Shown here: in pieces, positions 33,149 through 40,422 of the stretch
Position numbering within the stretch: position 1 is the stretch's first letter
Layout of the letters: every line of letters starts with the position of its first letter
Source of the DNA: Algoriphagus boseongensis
GTDB lineage: Bacteria > Bacteroidota > Bacteroidia > Cytophagales > Cyclobacteriaceae
DNA: 64,000 nucleotides
Reading direction: 5' to 3'
Assembly: GCF_004362805.1 (NCBI RefSeq)
Contig: NZ_SNYF01000006.1
Span: forward strand, 248,001-312,000
The notes under the pieces: model-generated
What the model was told of the DNA's origin: nothing
Databases searched by the model: none
The model's input: the letters and a program-made list of their open reading frames with translations, nothing else
Program-made: the position numbers and the translations under genes

Positions 33149-33298
33149 GAAAGCAGAGTAAATTCAATTGAAAGTAGCCGAAGTGGTACCCTTCTGGTTT
33201 GCTGTGAATTTTGTTCTGCGGAAAAGGGTAAACAATCAAGGAATACCTCCCCTAGGTTTTCCAATGTTTAACTCAAACACCCGAAAGGGAAAAGTACC

Positions 33299-35689
33299 AT
33301 GAAAAAAATTACACTTGGCTTAGTCTTTTACTTTGCCATTCTTTCTGTTTGGGCTCAAGGAAGTCTTACCGGAAAGGTTGTTGATGCCAAAACCGGAGAG
33401 GTATTGGTAGGAGCGTCTGTTTGGACGGAAAAACTGGGAAGAGGATCGGTGACCGATCTCAATGGAGTATTTTCCCTGAATAAATTGCCAGAAGGGGAAG
33501 TCGAATTAAGAGTTTCCTATTTGGGTTTTGAACCTGTTCAGAGGAAAATAACACTTCCTTTTTCCGGTGAATTGCTCATTCAAATGGTCAGTAGGGAATT
33601 CCTAACAGAGGAATTTATTGTCTCTGCTACAAGAGCATCGGGGAGTACACCTACTACATTCCATACTATCACCAAGGAAGAAATTGCCAAGCGAAACCTC
33701 GGTCAGGATATTCCCATCTTGCTCAATTTCACACCTTCCGTGGTGACCCATTCGGATGCAGGAGCAGGAGTGGGCTATACTGGACTACGAATCCGAGGTA
33801 CAGACCAAACCCGAATCAATGTTACCGTAAATGGGATTCCCCTCAATGACGCCGAGTCACATGGAGTTTTTTGGGTGAATATGCCTGATTTTGCGAGTTC
33901 GGTGGAAAATATCCAGATCCAAAGAGGTGTGGGCACTTCCACCAATGGAGCAGCCACTTTCGGAGCTAGCCTAAATTTTCAAACCGATACCCGAAGAGAT
34001 GAAGCCTATGCGGAATTAGATAATGGTTTTGGCTCTTTTAATACCTGGAGAAATACTGTCAAAGCCGGAACCGGTTTATTAAATAATCGATTTGCAGTGG
34101 ATGCCCGACTTTCCTCGATTACCTCTGACGGCTATGTGGATCGGGCTTTTTCAGATTTGAAAAGCTGGTTTGTTTCAGCCGGATACTATGGGGAAAAGCA
34201 TGTGGTCAAATTGGTTACTTTCTCCGGAAAAGAACAAACCTATCAAAGCTGGTGGGGATTGCCTGAGGAAAAATTAGAAAACGATCGTACCTGGAACTAC
34301 TATACCTACGACAACGAAACGGATAATTACCAGCAAGATCATTACCAGTTGCTGTATACCGGGAAATTGGGATCAAACTGGAAGACGAATTTATCCCTTC
34401 ATTACACCTATGGAAGAGGGTATTACGAGCAATTCCGAGAAGATGACGATTTTGAAAGCTATGGCCTAGATCCGGTAATCATTGGAAATGAAACCATAGA
34501 AAGTACAGATATTATCCGAAGACGTTGGTTGGATAATGATTTCTATGGAGTGGTGGCCTCAGCCAACTATATCTCAACTGATGGAAAATTGGATTTCATT
34601 TTTGGAGGGGGAGCCAATCGTTATGATGGAGATCATTTTGGAGAAATCATTTGGGCGAGAATTGCCGGTGCTACTAATATCCGAGACCGATATTATGATA
34701 ACAATGCAGTCAAAGATGATCGAAATATTTACGCCAAAGCTACTTATGAAGTCAGTCCAGGATTCAACCTGTTTGGAGATCTTCAGCTCCGAGGGATCAG
34801 CTATACCTTTTTTGGGGTAAATGATGATCGGAGAATTGTGGATGGTTCAGAAAATTATACCTTCTTCAATCCCAAGTTTGGCTTTTCTTACGAGAAAGGA
34901 AACAGAACTTGGTATGCAAGCTATGCGGTGGCTAATCGGGAGCCCACCCGATCTGATTTCACCGACAATCCGATTACCGAAGTTCCACGACCTGAGCGCT
35001 TGAATAATATTGAGGCAGGCTTGAGAGCTAAGTCCGGAAATTTCACTTACAATGCTAATTTCTATTTCATGGACTATAAGGATCAATTGATTCTTACCGG
35101 ACAAATCAATGATGTCGGGGCCTATATCCGAGAAAATGTCGCTTCCTCCTACCGCGCCGGGATTGAATTGGATGGAGCTTATCGACTTTCAAATACTTGG
35201 ACTCTGGGAGGAAATATCGCCTTCAGCCAAAATAAAATCAGAGAGTTTACTGAATACATTGATGACTACAGTACTGAGGATTTCCAGCAGGAAAGCTTTA
35301 AATACACCAATACTGATATAGCCTTTTCTCCAAATGTGGTAGGATCAGCGATTATTGAGTTTAAACCTGTAAAAAACCTTTCCCTGAACTGGTTGAGTAA
35401 ATATGTAGGCCGACAGTATTTGGATAATACCGCCAATGAAGAAAGATCCTTGGATGCATTCTTTACCAATGATTTAAGAATTAGCTATGCCGCTACGCCA
35501 AGATTCTTCAAAGGTCTGGAAGTAAACCTGCTGATCAACAATATCTTCAATGAGCTCTACGAACCCAATGGCTATACTTTTAGCTACTTTGTTCCGGGGG
35601 AGAGTTCTGGACGGGAGCTAATCACTGAGAATTTTTACTACCCTCAGGCTGGGACAAATTTCTTGCTGGGATTGAGGATGAAGTTTTAA
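33299..35689 (+). CDS. TonB-dependent receptor, probably thiamine-regulated importer
   Basis: 796 residues. A signal peptide ends about residue 20 (SVWAQ). It is followed by a carboxypeptidase-regulatory-like domain (GSLTGKVVDAKTGEVLVGAS, residues 21-105), then the plug (VGYTGLRIRGTDQTRINV and VQRGVGTSTNGAATFG-like block), then a beta barrel ending in Phe (LLGLRMKF). The protein is a TonB-driven outer-membrane transporter. The TPP riboswitch in its leader is direct evidence for control by thiamine status, and thiamine-type receptors under this riboswitch are known in Bacteroidota. Thiamine or a precursor as cargo is inference. No TonB, ExbB or thiamine synthesis gene is adjacent. Confidence 0.93.
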   Translation: MKKITLGLVFYFAILSVWAQGSLTGKVVDAKTGEVLVGASVWTEKLGRGSVTDLNGVFSLNKLPEGEVELRVSYLGFEPVQRKITLPFSGELLIQMVSREFLTEEFIVSATRASGSTPTTFHTITKEEIAKRNLGQDIPILLNFTPSVVTHSDAGAGVGYTGLRIRGTDQTRINVTVNGIPLNDAESHGVFWVNMPDFASSVENIQIQRGVGTSTNGAATFGASLNFQTDTRRDEAYAELDNGFGSFNTWRNTVKAGTGLLNNRFAVDARLSSITSDGYVDRAFSDLKSWFVSAGYYGEKHVVKLVTFSGKEQTYQSWWGLPEEKLENDRTWNYYTYDNETDNYQQDHYQLLYTGKLGSNWKTNLSLHYTYGRGYYEQFREDDDFESYGLDPVIIGNETIESTDIIRRRWLDNDFYGVVASANYISTDGKLDFIFGGGANRYDGDHFGEIIWARIAGATNIRDRYYDNNAVKDDRNIYAKATYEVSPGFNLFGDLQLRGISYTFFGVNDDRRIVDGSENYTFFNPKFGFSYEKGNRTWYASYAVANREPTRSDFTDNPITEVPRPERLNNIEAGLRAKSGNFTYNANFYFMDYKDQLILTGQINDVGAYIRENVASSYRAGIELDGAYRLSNTWTLGGNIAFSQNKIREFTEYIDDYSTEDFQQESFKYTNTDIAFSPNVVGSAIIEFKPVKNLSLNWLSKYVGRQYLDNTANEERSLDAFFTNDLRISYAATPRFFKGLEVNLLINNIFNELYEPNGYTFSYFVPGESSGRELITENFYYPQAGTNFLLGLRMKF

Positions 35690-35694
35690 TTATT

Positions 35695-35760
35695 TCTCAC
35701 AGATGGCCCAGATTAGCACAGATGGAAAGAATCTGTGGATATCCTTGTCATCTGTGAGCC
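35695..35760. repeat. TCACAGAT-type dispersed palindromic element, copy 3
   Basis: Begins tctcacagatggcccagatt and ends gtcatctgtgagcc, 6 bases after the TonB receptor stop. The inner cacagat...atctgtg arms give an imperfect hairpin that could also act as its terminator. Confidence 0.7.
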
Positions 35761-35810
35761 TTTTCCCGAAATCCTTGAGAAACTCTATTTAAACAAAACC
35801 TACTATTATT

Positions 35811-35864
35811 TCTCACAGATAGCGCAGATGTTCACAGATAAAAAATACTCTTTTCATCTGTGAG
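35811..35864. repeat. TCACAGAT-type dispersed palindromic element, copy 4
   Basis: tctcacagatagcgcagatg at the left, ttttcatctgtgag at the right. It abuts the 3' end of the leftward gene at 35870. Copies 3 and 4 lie in tandem in the 180-base gap between convergent genes. Confidence 0.7.
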
Positions 35865-35869
35865 CTATT

Positions 35870-36352
35870 TTACAAGCGAAGACCTTCTTGGATTTGGGCT
35901 AATGCTCGAATTGCGTCTTTCTCATTGGCGTAATCAAATACCTGCAGTTTTTTTCCTTCTAGCTTAATTACACATTTGTAGGTAGTTATTTCAGCTGAAA
36001 TAGTAGGGCTGATTCCGTTTGGTGTATTTCGAGATTGATATGTGTAATGAACCAATTCAGCAGTTTCTATTCTGGGAAGATTTTCCCATTTTCCAAGCTT
36101 AAACCAAAGAATGCTTTGGTATTTTTTTAGTTGTTTTTTCTCAAAATCAATAGTCGTCCCTGAATAAGTTGAAATCAATACAATTCCTGAGAGGAAAGGT
36201 ATTCCTCCGACTAGTACTATTTTACTGGGATCGGTCTCCACTTCATGAAAAAATGGAACTATAAAAACAACCATTCCCATGAGGATCAAAATAGACCCGG
36301 CAAGGAGATATCCTTTGTTTTTATGCTTGGTGGAGTGGTGAAACAAATGCAA
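35870..36352 (-). CDS. Small membrane protein of unknown family
   Basis: 160 residues. Two hydrophobic segments at about 15-35 (LLAGSILILMGMVVFIVPFF) and 45-63 (IVLVGGIPFLSGIVLIS) are followed by a soluble C-terminal part of about 95 residues with the look of a PH-like beta domain (DFEKKQLKKYQSILWFKLGKW; residue W at several strand positions). I do not recognise a named family. It sits between TCACAGAT repeats on both sides and has no co-directional partner closer than the Fic gene, whose stop is at 36477. Confidence 0.7.
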   Translation of the reverse strand: MHLFHHSTKHKNKGYLLAGSILILMGMVVFIVPFFHEVETDPSKIVLVGGIPFLSGIVLISTYSGTTIDFEKKQLKKYQSILWFKLGKWENLPRIETAELVHYTYQSRNTPNGISPTISAEITTYKCVIKLEGKKLQVFDYANEKDAIRALAQIQEGLRL

Positions 36353-36414
36353 AACTTAGTTCAGGTTAGTTCAAAATGGATAGAGATTGATCCTATTATC
36401 GAGGATATAAATTT

Positions 36415-36468
36415 TCTCACAGATAACACAAAAGAAGAGTGTCTGTGCATATCCGTGATATCTGTCAG
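36415..36468. repeat. TCACAGAT-type dispersed palindromic element, copy 5
   Basis: tctcacagataacacaaaag at the left and gatatctgtcag at the right, more degenerate than copies 3 and 4. It lies between the membrane-protein gene and the Fic gene. Confidence 0.6.
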
Positions 36469-36476
36469 TTTTTATT

Positions 36477-37544
36477 TTATCGTGAACTCAAAAGCGCGAA
36501 AAGCTTTTCATTCACATAGTAATTGCCGGTACCCAGCCTTTCCTTTCTAAGCATTCCATCTGTAGCCAATTGATTTAGATAGTTTGCTGCCGTAATTCGG
36601 GAGACTCCGAGATCACGTACCACAAACTCAATTTTGGTATAGGGATGAGTAAAGAGATTGTTTAGGAGTTCTTGGGAGTAAAACTTGTAGTTATCCCTCA
36701 GCTGATTTTTCATCTCTGCCATCAGTATTTTTAGGTCCTCGATCAAGACGATGGTCTCTTTTGCGGTATTTTCCACGCCTCGGATCATGTAGCTGATCCA
36801 GTTTTCCCAGTCTCCATTTTCGCGGACTCCTTGGAGCAATCGATAATAATCGGGCTTGTTTCGGATCATATGGCTACTGAGGTAGAGGATAGGAAGTTTT
36901 TGCAATCCAGTCAAAATCAAATAAAGGATATTTATGATTCGACCTGTCCGGCCATTTCCGTCGTAAAAAGGATGGATGCTCTCGAACTGAAAGTGGATAA
37001 TGGCCATTTTCACAAGTGGATCATAATCGCAAAGCTCTGACTCGTTGATAAACTGTTCTAAATTAGCCATTAGGCTGAGAATTTCATTGGGATCCTGTGG
37101 AGGAAGGTAGACTGTTTCTCCGGTTTGGGCATTTTTTAGAGCTGTTCCGGGGAGCTTTCGGAAACCGGCAGAATTCCCTTCCAAGGTCTCTTGAATCTTT
37201 AGAATTGTCTGATTGGTAAGCAAACCCTGAGCTTGTACCAACTCAAATCCCCGCTTCATGGCCGACACATAGTTTTGAACCTCTTTGACATCAGGAGAGG
37301 TACTCACCTCAAAGTCCAGATTGGCTTTGTACAAGTCATCATGTGTGGTAATAATGTTTTCGATAGATGAGCTGTCCTTCGCTTCCTGAATCCCCAAGGT
37401 ATTGAGTAAGATAATCTGATTGGGAATGGATTGGACAATCCCTTTCAGCTCTGCCAATGCAGCATGGGCAGGCGGAAGTTGCTTAAGGATGGATTTGGTC
37501 TCCAAGTCCTCGGCATAAGGTAAAGGGATAAGGTCCCAAGCCAT
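36477..37544 (-). CDS. Fic family protein with N-terminal inhibitory motif and C-terminal winged helix
   Basis: 355 residues. The catalytic Fic motif HPFYDGNGRTGR spans residues 191-202, and the flap region is TGETVYLPPQ (141-150). The N-terminal helix carries S58-S-S-I-E62-N63, matching the (S/T)xxxE(G/N) inhibitor of class II Fic proteins, so AMPylation should be self-restrained. The last about 70 residues (THPYTKIEFVVRDLGVSRITAANYLNQL) form a DNA-binding-like winged helix. Fic enzymes transfer AMP to target proteins. Two 28-bp palindromes sit directly upstream, suggesting it binds its own promoter. No antitoxin gene is adjacent. Confidence 0.92.
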   Translation of the reverse strand: MAWDLIPLPYAEDLETKSILKQLPPAHAALAELKGIVQSIPNQIILLNTLGIQEAKDSSSIENIITTHDDLYKANLDFEVSTSPDVKEVQNYVSAMKRGFELVQAQGLLTNQTILKIQETLEGNSAGFRKLPGTALKNAQTGETVYLPPQDPNEILSLMANLEQFINESELCDYDPLVKMAIIHFQFESIHPFYDGNGRTGRIINILYLILTGLQKLPILYLSSHMIRNKPDYYRLLQGVRENGDWENWISYMIRGVENTAKETIVLIEDLKILMAEMKNQLRDNYKFYSQELLNNLFTHPYTKIEFVVRDLGVSRITAANYLNQLATDGMLRKERLGTGNYYVNEKLFALLSSR

Positions 37545-37568
37545 ACTTTGTAAAGAAAATTCAGATTT

Positions 37569-37596
37569 CTTTACAAAAGTAGCTCCTTATGTAAAG
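37569..37596 (-). promoter_or_regulatory. 28-bp palindrome, Fic operator candidate 1
   Basis: CTTTACAAAA and CCTTATGTAAAG arms (core CTTTAC...GTAAAG) span 28 bases. It lies 25 bases upstream of the Fic start. It has the same length and right arm as the palindrome at 37611. An extra half-site ctttgtaaag lies at 37546-37555, at the start codon. Confidence 0.6.
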
Positions 37597-37610
37597 AAAA
37601 CAAGCATTTG

Positions 37611-37638
37611 CTTTACATATATCTCGCCTTATGTAAAG
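37611..37638 (-). promoter_or_regulatory. 28-bp palindrome, Fic operator candidate 2
   Basis: CTTTACATAT and CCTTATGTAAAG arms enclose a short spacer. It begins exactly 42 bases from the start of the first palindrome, about four helical turns, so both would face the same side of the DNA. A further tttttacaaag half-site follows at 37651-37661. Confidence 0.6.
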
Positions 37639-37794
37639 ATTTTTTGATTTTTTTTACAAAGAAGAAATAGGTTGAAAAGCAACTTATCATAAAGGAAAAA
37701 GCTTTAGAATTAGCCAGTCCTTGATTTTTCAGCAGAGATATTAAATAATTGACCTAACTAAAGAGATCAAGTCATTTTCTGTCTTACTTAACCC

Positions 37795-39171
37795 TCAAGG
37801 CATTTTTTTCATTTTCTCCAGCTCCTTTTCAATAAGTTGCTCCATTCCTAAGGAAGGTTCCGGAAGATCCGAACTGACAATTATCCCTTCTGGATCGATC
37901 AAAAAGTACTTGGGAATCCATTTGACCAAATATTTATCCCCAAACGTATCATTCATTCCATCCGGAATATTGACCTCGTAGCCAAAGCCGGCAGGATTGG
38001 TCTTGGCAACATAGTTTTTCCATTTGTCCAATTGGGAGTCCACTGAAACCATTACGACGGCGATTCTTGGATCATTCTCGTATTTGGAGGCTATTTCCAA
38101 AATTTTTGGTCGGTGCTGGATACAAGGGCCGCACCAAGAGGCCCAAGCATCAATCAGTACTAACTTTCCGCGTAAATCCGAAAATTTAAAAGGGGAATCA
38201 TCTACTTGATTGGCTTCAAAGTCATAAGCTGCAACCCCAGCCAAAGAAGAAAAAAAGGAATTAGATGCTCTATTGATTAGATAGGAATAAGGATTATCTT
38301 TTTCCCTTTCCAAGGCCACTTTAATTTGATCGGTGGTAAACAAATGCTGGTGAGGCCTCCAATAGGACGGATGCTCAATGGCAGATTGGATATAGTAGGC
38401 CTTCAAAAAATTCCTTAAGTCTGGATCGGCCGTTCTGGATTCGATTAGTTCCAGAAAAGAGGGAATGGATTGGATAGAATCATTTTTTCGGAGATACTCA
38501 ATTTCGTATTGGTACAAAATCACGTCAGGTAGTGATTTGGCTTCTGTTCCAAAGGCAGGAAATTTTTCAACGAAGTCAAAATAGGAATCTTTAGGAGCTA
38601 ACTTTCGAATGATCCTTCCATAATACATTAAGAAATTATTCGCACGAGCTTGGTTGTGATAGGTCAAAATAGCAAGCTCTCCTTTAGTCAAGCGATCGGA
38701 TACTTTGGAGATTGATTCTTGTCTTGTTGCAATCAGACTATCAAACTTTTCTTTAACAATTTCAGGGTCTCCTCCGCCAAAGATTAAGCGTCCATATCTG
38801 GAAAACATCTCATCCGTTGAATGCCAGATGTAATTGTTCAATGAATCAGCAACCTGGTCCTTGGTTCCAAAATTTTGCCCATCAAAGACTAGCTCCTTTT
38901 TACTTCCCGGCTCCAGAATACTCAAATAAATCCATTCAGTTCCTTTTATTTGAAAGTTTGCAATAAGAGTTTGCTGAATCGGAAAGTAAAATTTTCGCTG
39001 TGGTGAGTTTAGCGGAAATTTTGCGATCGTCTCTCCGGTAATGAATTCCTGAATAAATAAACTGTCGTATGGATTTTGTCCCTCTGGGACAGTTATTTCA
39101 AAAACGTTTGGGTTTGTGCAGGATTGAAAAATCAGAAATAGGCCAAAAAAGAAATTGAGGATCTTATTCAT
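37795..39171 (-). CDS. TlpA-like thioredoxin-fold lipoprotein
   Basis: 458 residues with a lipobox (LFLIFQSC, Cys about 18). The N-terminal about 300 residues are a DUF4369-like or unassigned region. The C-terminal 140 hold a thioredoxin/AhpC fold with redox motif WASWCGPCIQHRPKILE and VVMVSVDSQ. Proteins of this architecture are periplasmic thiol-disulfide oxidoreductases, anchored by the lipid. The substrate is unknown. It follows the amidohydrolase gene (39219) by 47 bases on the same strand but may be separately expressed. Confidence 0.87.
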   Translation of the reverse strand: MNKILNFFFGLFLIFQSCTNPNVFEITVPEGQNPYDSLFIQEFITGETIAKFPLNSPQRKFYFPIQQTLIANFQIKGTEWIYLSILEPGSKKELVFDGQNFGTKDQVADSLNNYIWHSTDEMFSRYGRLIFGGGDPEIVKEKFDSLIATRQESISKVSDRLTKGELAILTYHNQARANNFLMYYGRIIRKLAPKDSYFDFVEKFPAFGTEAKSLPDVILYQYEIEYLRKNDSIQSIPSFLELIESRTADPDLRNFLKAYYIQSAIEHPSYWRPHQHLFTTDQIKVALEREKDNPYSYLINRASNSFFSSLAGVAAYDFEANQVDDSPFKFSDLRGKLVLIDAWASWCGPCIQHRPKILEIASKYENDPRIAVVMVSVDSQLDKWKNYVAKTNPAGFGYEVNIPDGMNDTFGDKYLVKWIPKYFLIDPEGIIVSSDLPEPSLGMEQLIEKELEKMKKMP

Positions 39172-39218
39172 GAGTAATGATTTAAGATCCTCAATATATA
39201 AATCTTTAAAATAACTAT

Positions 39219-40331
39219 TTATTCCGGAAACAAAGTTTTATCCAAGCCTGGAACGATCCTCAAGGCATTTTTATAGTAGACTTTTTTCAACACCTCATCA
39301 GGAAGTCCTAGCCCATACATGGACCAAAAGGCATGGTACTTTTTGTAATAAGGGAAATACTCGTCTTCCGTCTCCAACACTCTGAAATAGGTATTGAATT
39401 CTTCTGGGTTGTAGGCATCCTTTCCGAAGAGGATCCGATCCTGATATTGAATAAAAAATGCCTTGGCCCGTCTAGGCTGACGGCCAAGCTCAGCGATAAT
39501 GGCTCCGATTTCGTAATTCACATTCGGGTATTTATCCAAGTGAGCACTGGCTGCATCCAAGTCATTTGCCATCCAACCCATGTGGGCGTTGATGAAAGTG
39601 GTTTTAGGATGCTTGGCAAAAACATGATGCTGCTCGGCAATGATTTGGTCAAAGGGAGCTGGATCGGTGTCGGATCGCTTTCGGTTGGGATGGGTTTTGA
39701 GCTCCAGCCAGCGTTCATTATTAGCGTCCATGGGTTCCCAAAACTGCTCCGGGTCTGCGGCATGGATCAATACGGGGATGCCCAATTCTCCTGCTTTGGC
39801 CCATACAGGATCCAAGTCAGGATGATCGATAGGGACTCGATTGCCATTGATATCCTTGACATTTAAACCAAGGCTTTTGTAGATTTTGAGTCCGACTGCA
39901 CCAGCCGCTACGTCTTCCTCCAATTCCTTAACGGCAATTCTACTCCATTCCGGATCTCCAAATCCCGCAAAGTTCAAGTTCGTAAAGACCATGAATCTCT
40001 CTGGAGCATGGGTATTGAATTCAGAAATCATCCCACGGATGTATTCTTGTTGGCTATTGCTATCTCCTCTTCCAAAACCTCTTCCGCTGAGATTGATCAT
40101 GATGCCCATGTTGAGGGCATCCATCTCCTTGGTTAATTGATCGATTCTGTCCTTGTTGATTCCACCTTGGTGGCTATGAATGTCGATAAAGGGAAACTTC
40201 GCTCTAGTCAAAGGATGTTCAGGGACTTTAAGCGTGGAGGGTGGATTGTATTCTTCAAAACTCATTTCTTGCCCGAAAGCCAAGGCAAGAGAAAGTGAAG
40301 TGAGTGCTAAGGTTAAGAGGTGCTTTTTCAT
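39219..40331 (-). CDS. Secreted amidohydrolase family protein
   Basis: 370 residues with a signal peptide (MKKHLLTLAL...AFGQ). FIDIHSHQGG near residue 50 gives the HxH metal motif, LIHAADPEQFW near 188 and TFINAHMGWMAND near 244 further ligands, and RILFGKDAYNP near 302 the catalytic Asp. It belongs to the amidohydrolase-2 type, which includes decarboxylases and lactonases. Secretion is unusual for that class but common in Bacteroidota members. The reaction is not assigned. Confidence 0.83.
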   Translation of the reverse strand: MKKHLLTLALTSLSLALAFGQEMSFEEYNPPSTLKVPEHPLTRAKFPFIDIHSHQGGINKDRIDQLTKEMDALNMGIMINLSGRGFGRGDSNSQQEYIRGMISEFNTHAPERFMVFTNLNFAGFGDPEWSRIAVKELEEDVAAGAVGLKIYKSLGLNVKDINGNRVPIDHPDLDPVWAKAGELGIPVLIHAADPEQFWEPMDANNERWLELKTHPNRKRSDTDPAPFDQIIAEQHHVFAKHPKTTFINAHMGWMANDLDAASAHLDKYPNVNYEIGAIIAELGRQPRRAKAFFIQYQDRILFGKDAYNPEEFNTYFRVLETEDEYFPYYKKYHAFWSMYGLGLPDEVLKKVYYKNALRIVPGLDKTLFPE

Positions 40332-40389
40332 GAGGGATTAAACTGAATCTTATTGGTAAGAGATTTAATTTTCTTTAGGCGGAAAATAA

Positions 40390-40417
40390 GAAATCCCAGC
40401 GGAATGGCTGGGATTTC
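40390..40417 (-). terminator. Terminator after the M14 peptidase gene
   Basis: GAAATCCCAGC and GCTGGGATTTC form a perfect 11-bp stem with a 6-base loop. On the minus strand it is followed by ttattttcc. It starts 5 bases past the peptidase stop. Confidence 0.85.
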
Positions 40418-40422
40418 AATGA

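Noticed and set aside
32971..33264. 98-residue N-terminal extension of the FAH-family protein
   Set aside because: It crosses the TPP riboswitch on the opposite strand, has no family similarity, and an ATG at 32970 starts exactly at the family's N-terminus.
35695..36468. CRISPR array from the repeated TCACAGAT phrases
   Set aside because: Only three irregular, palindromic copies with unequal spacing, no constant-length spacers and no cas genes.
36477..37544. A Fic toxin-antitoxin pair
   Set aside because: The inhibitory motif SSSIEN is inside the Fic protein itself and no small antitoxin gene adjoins it.
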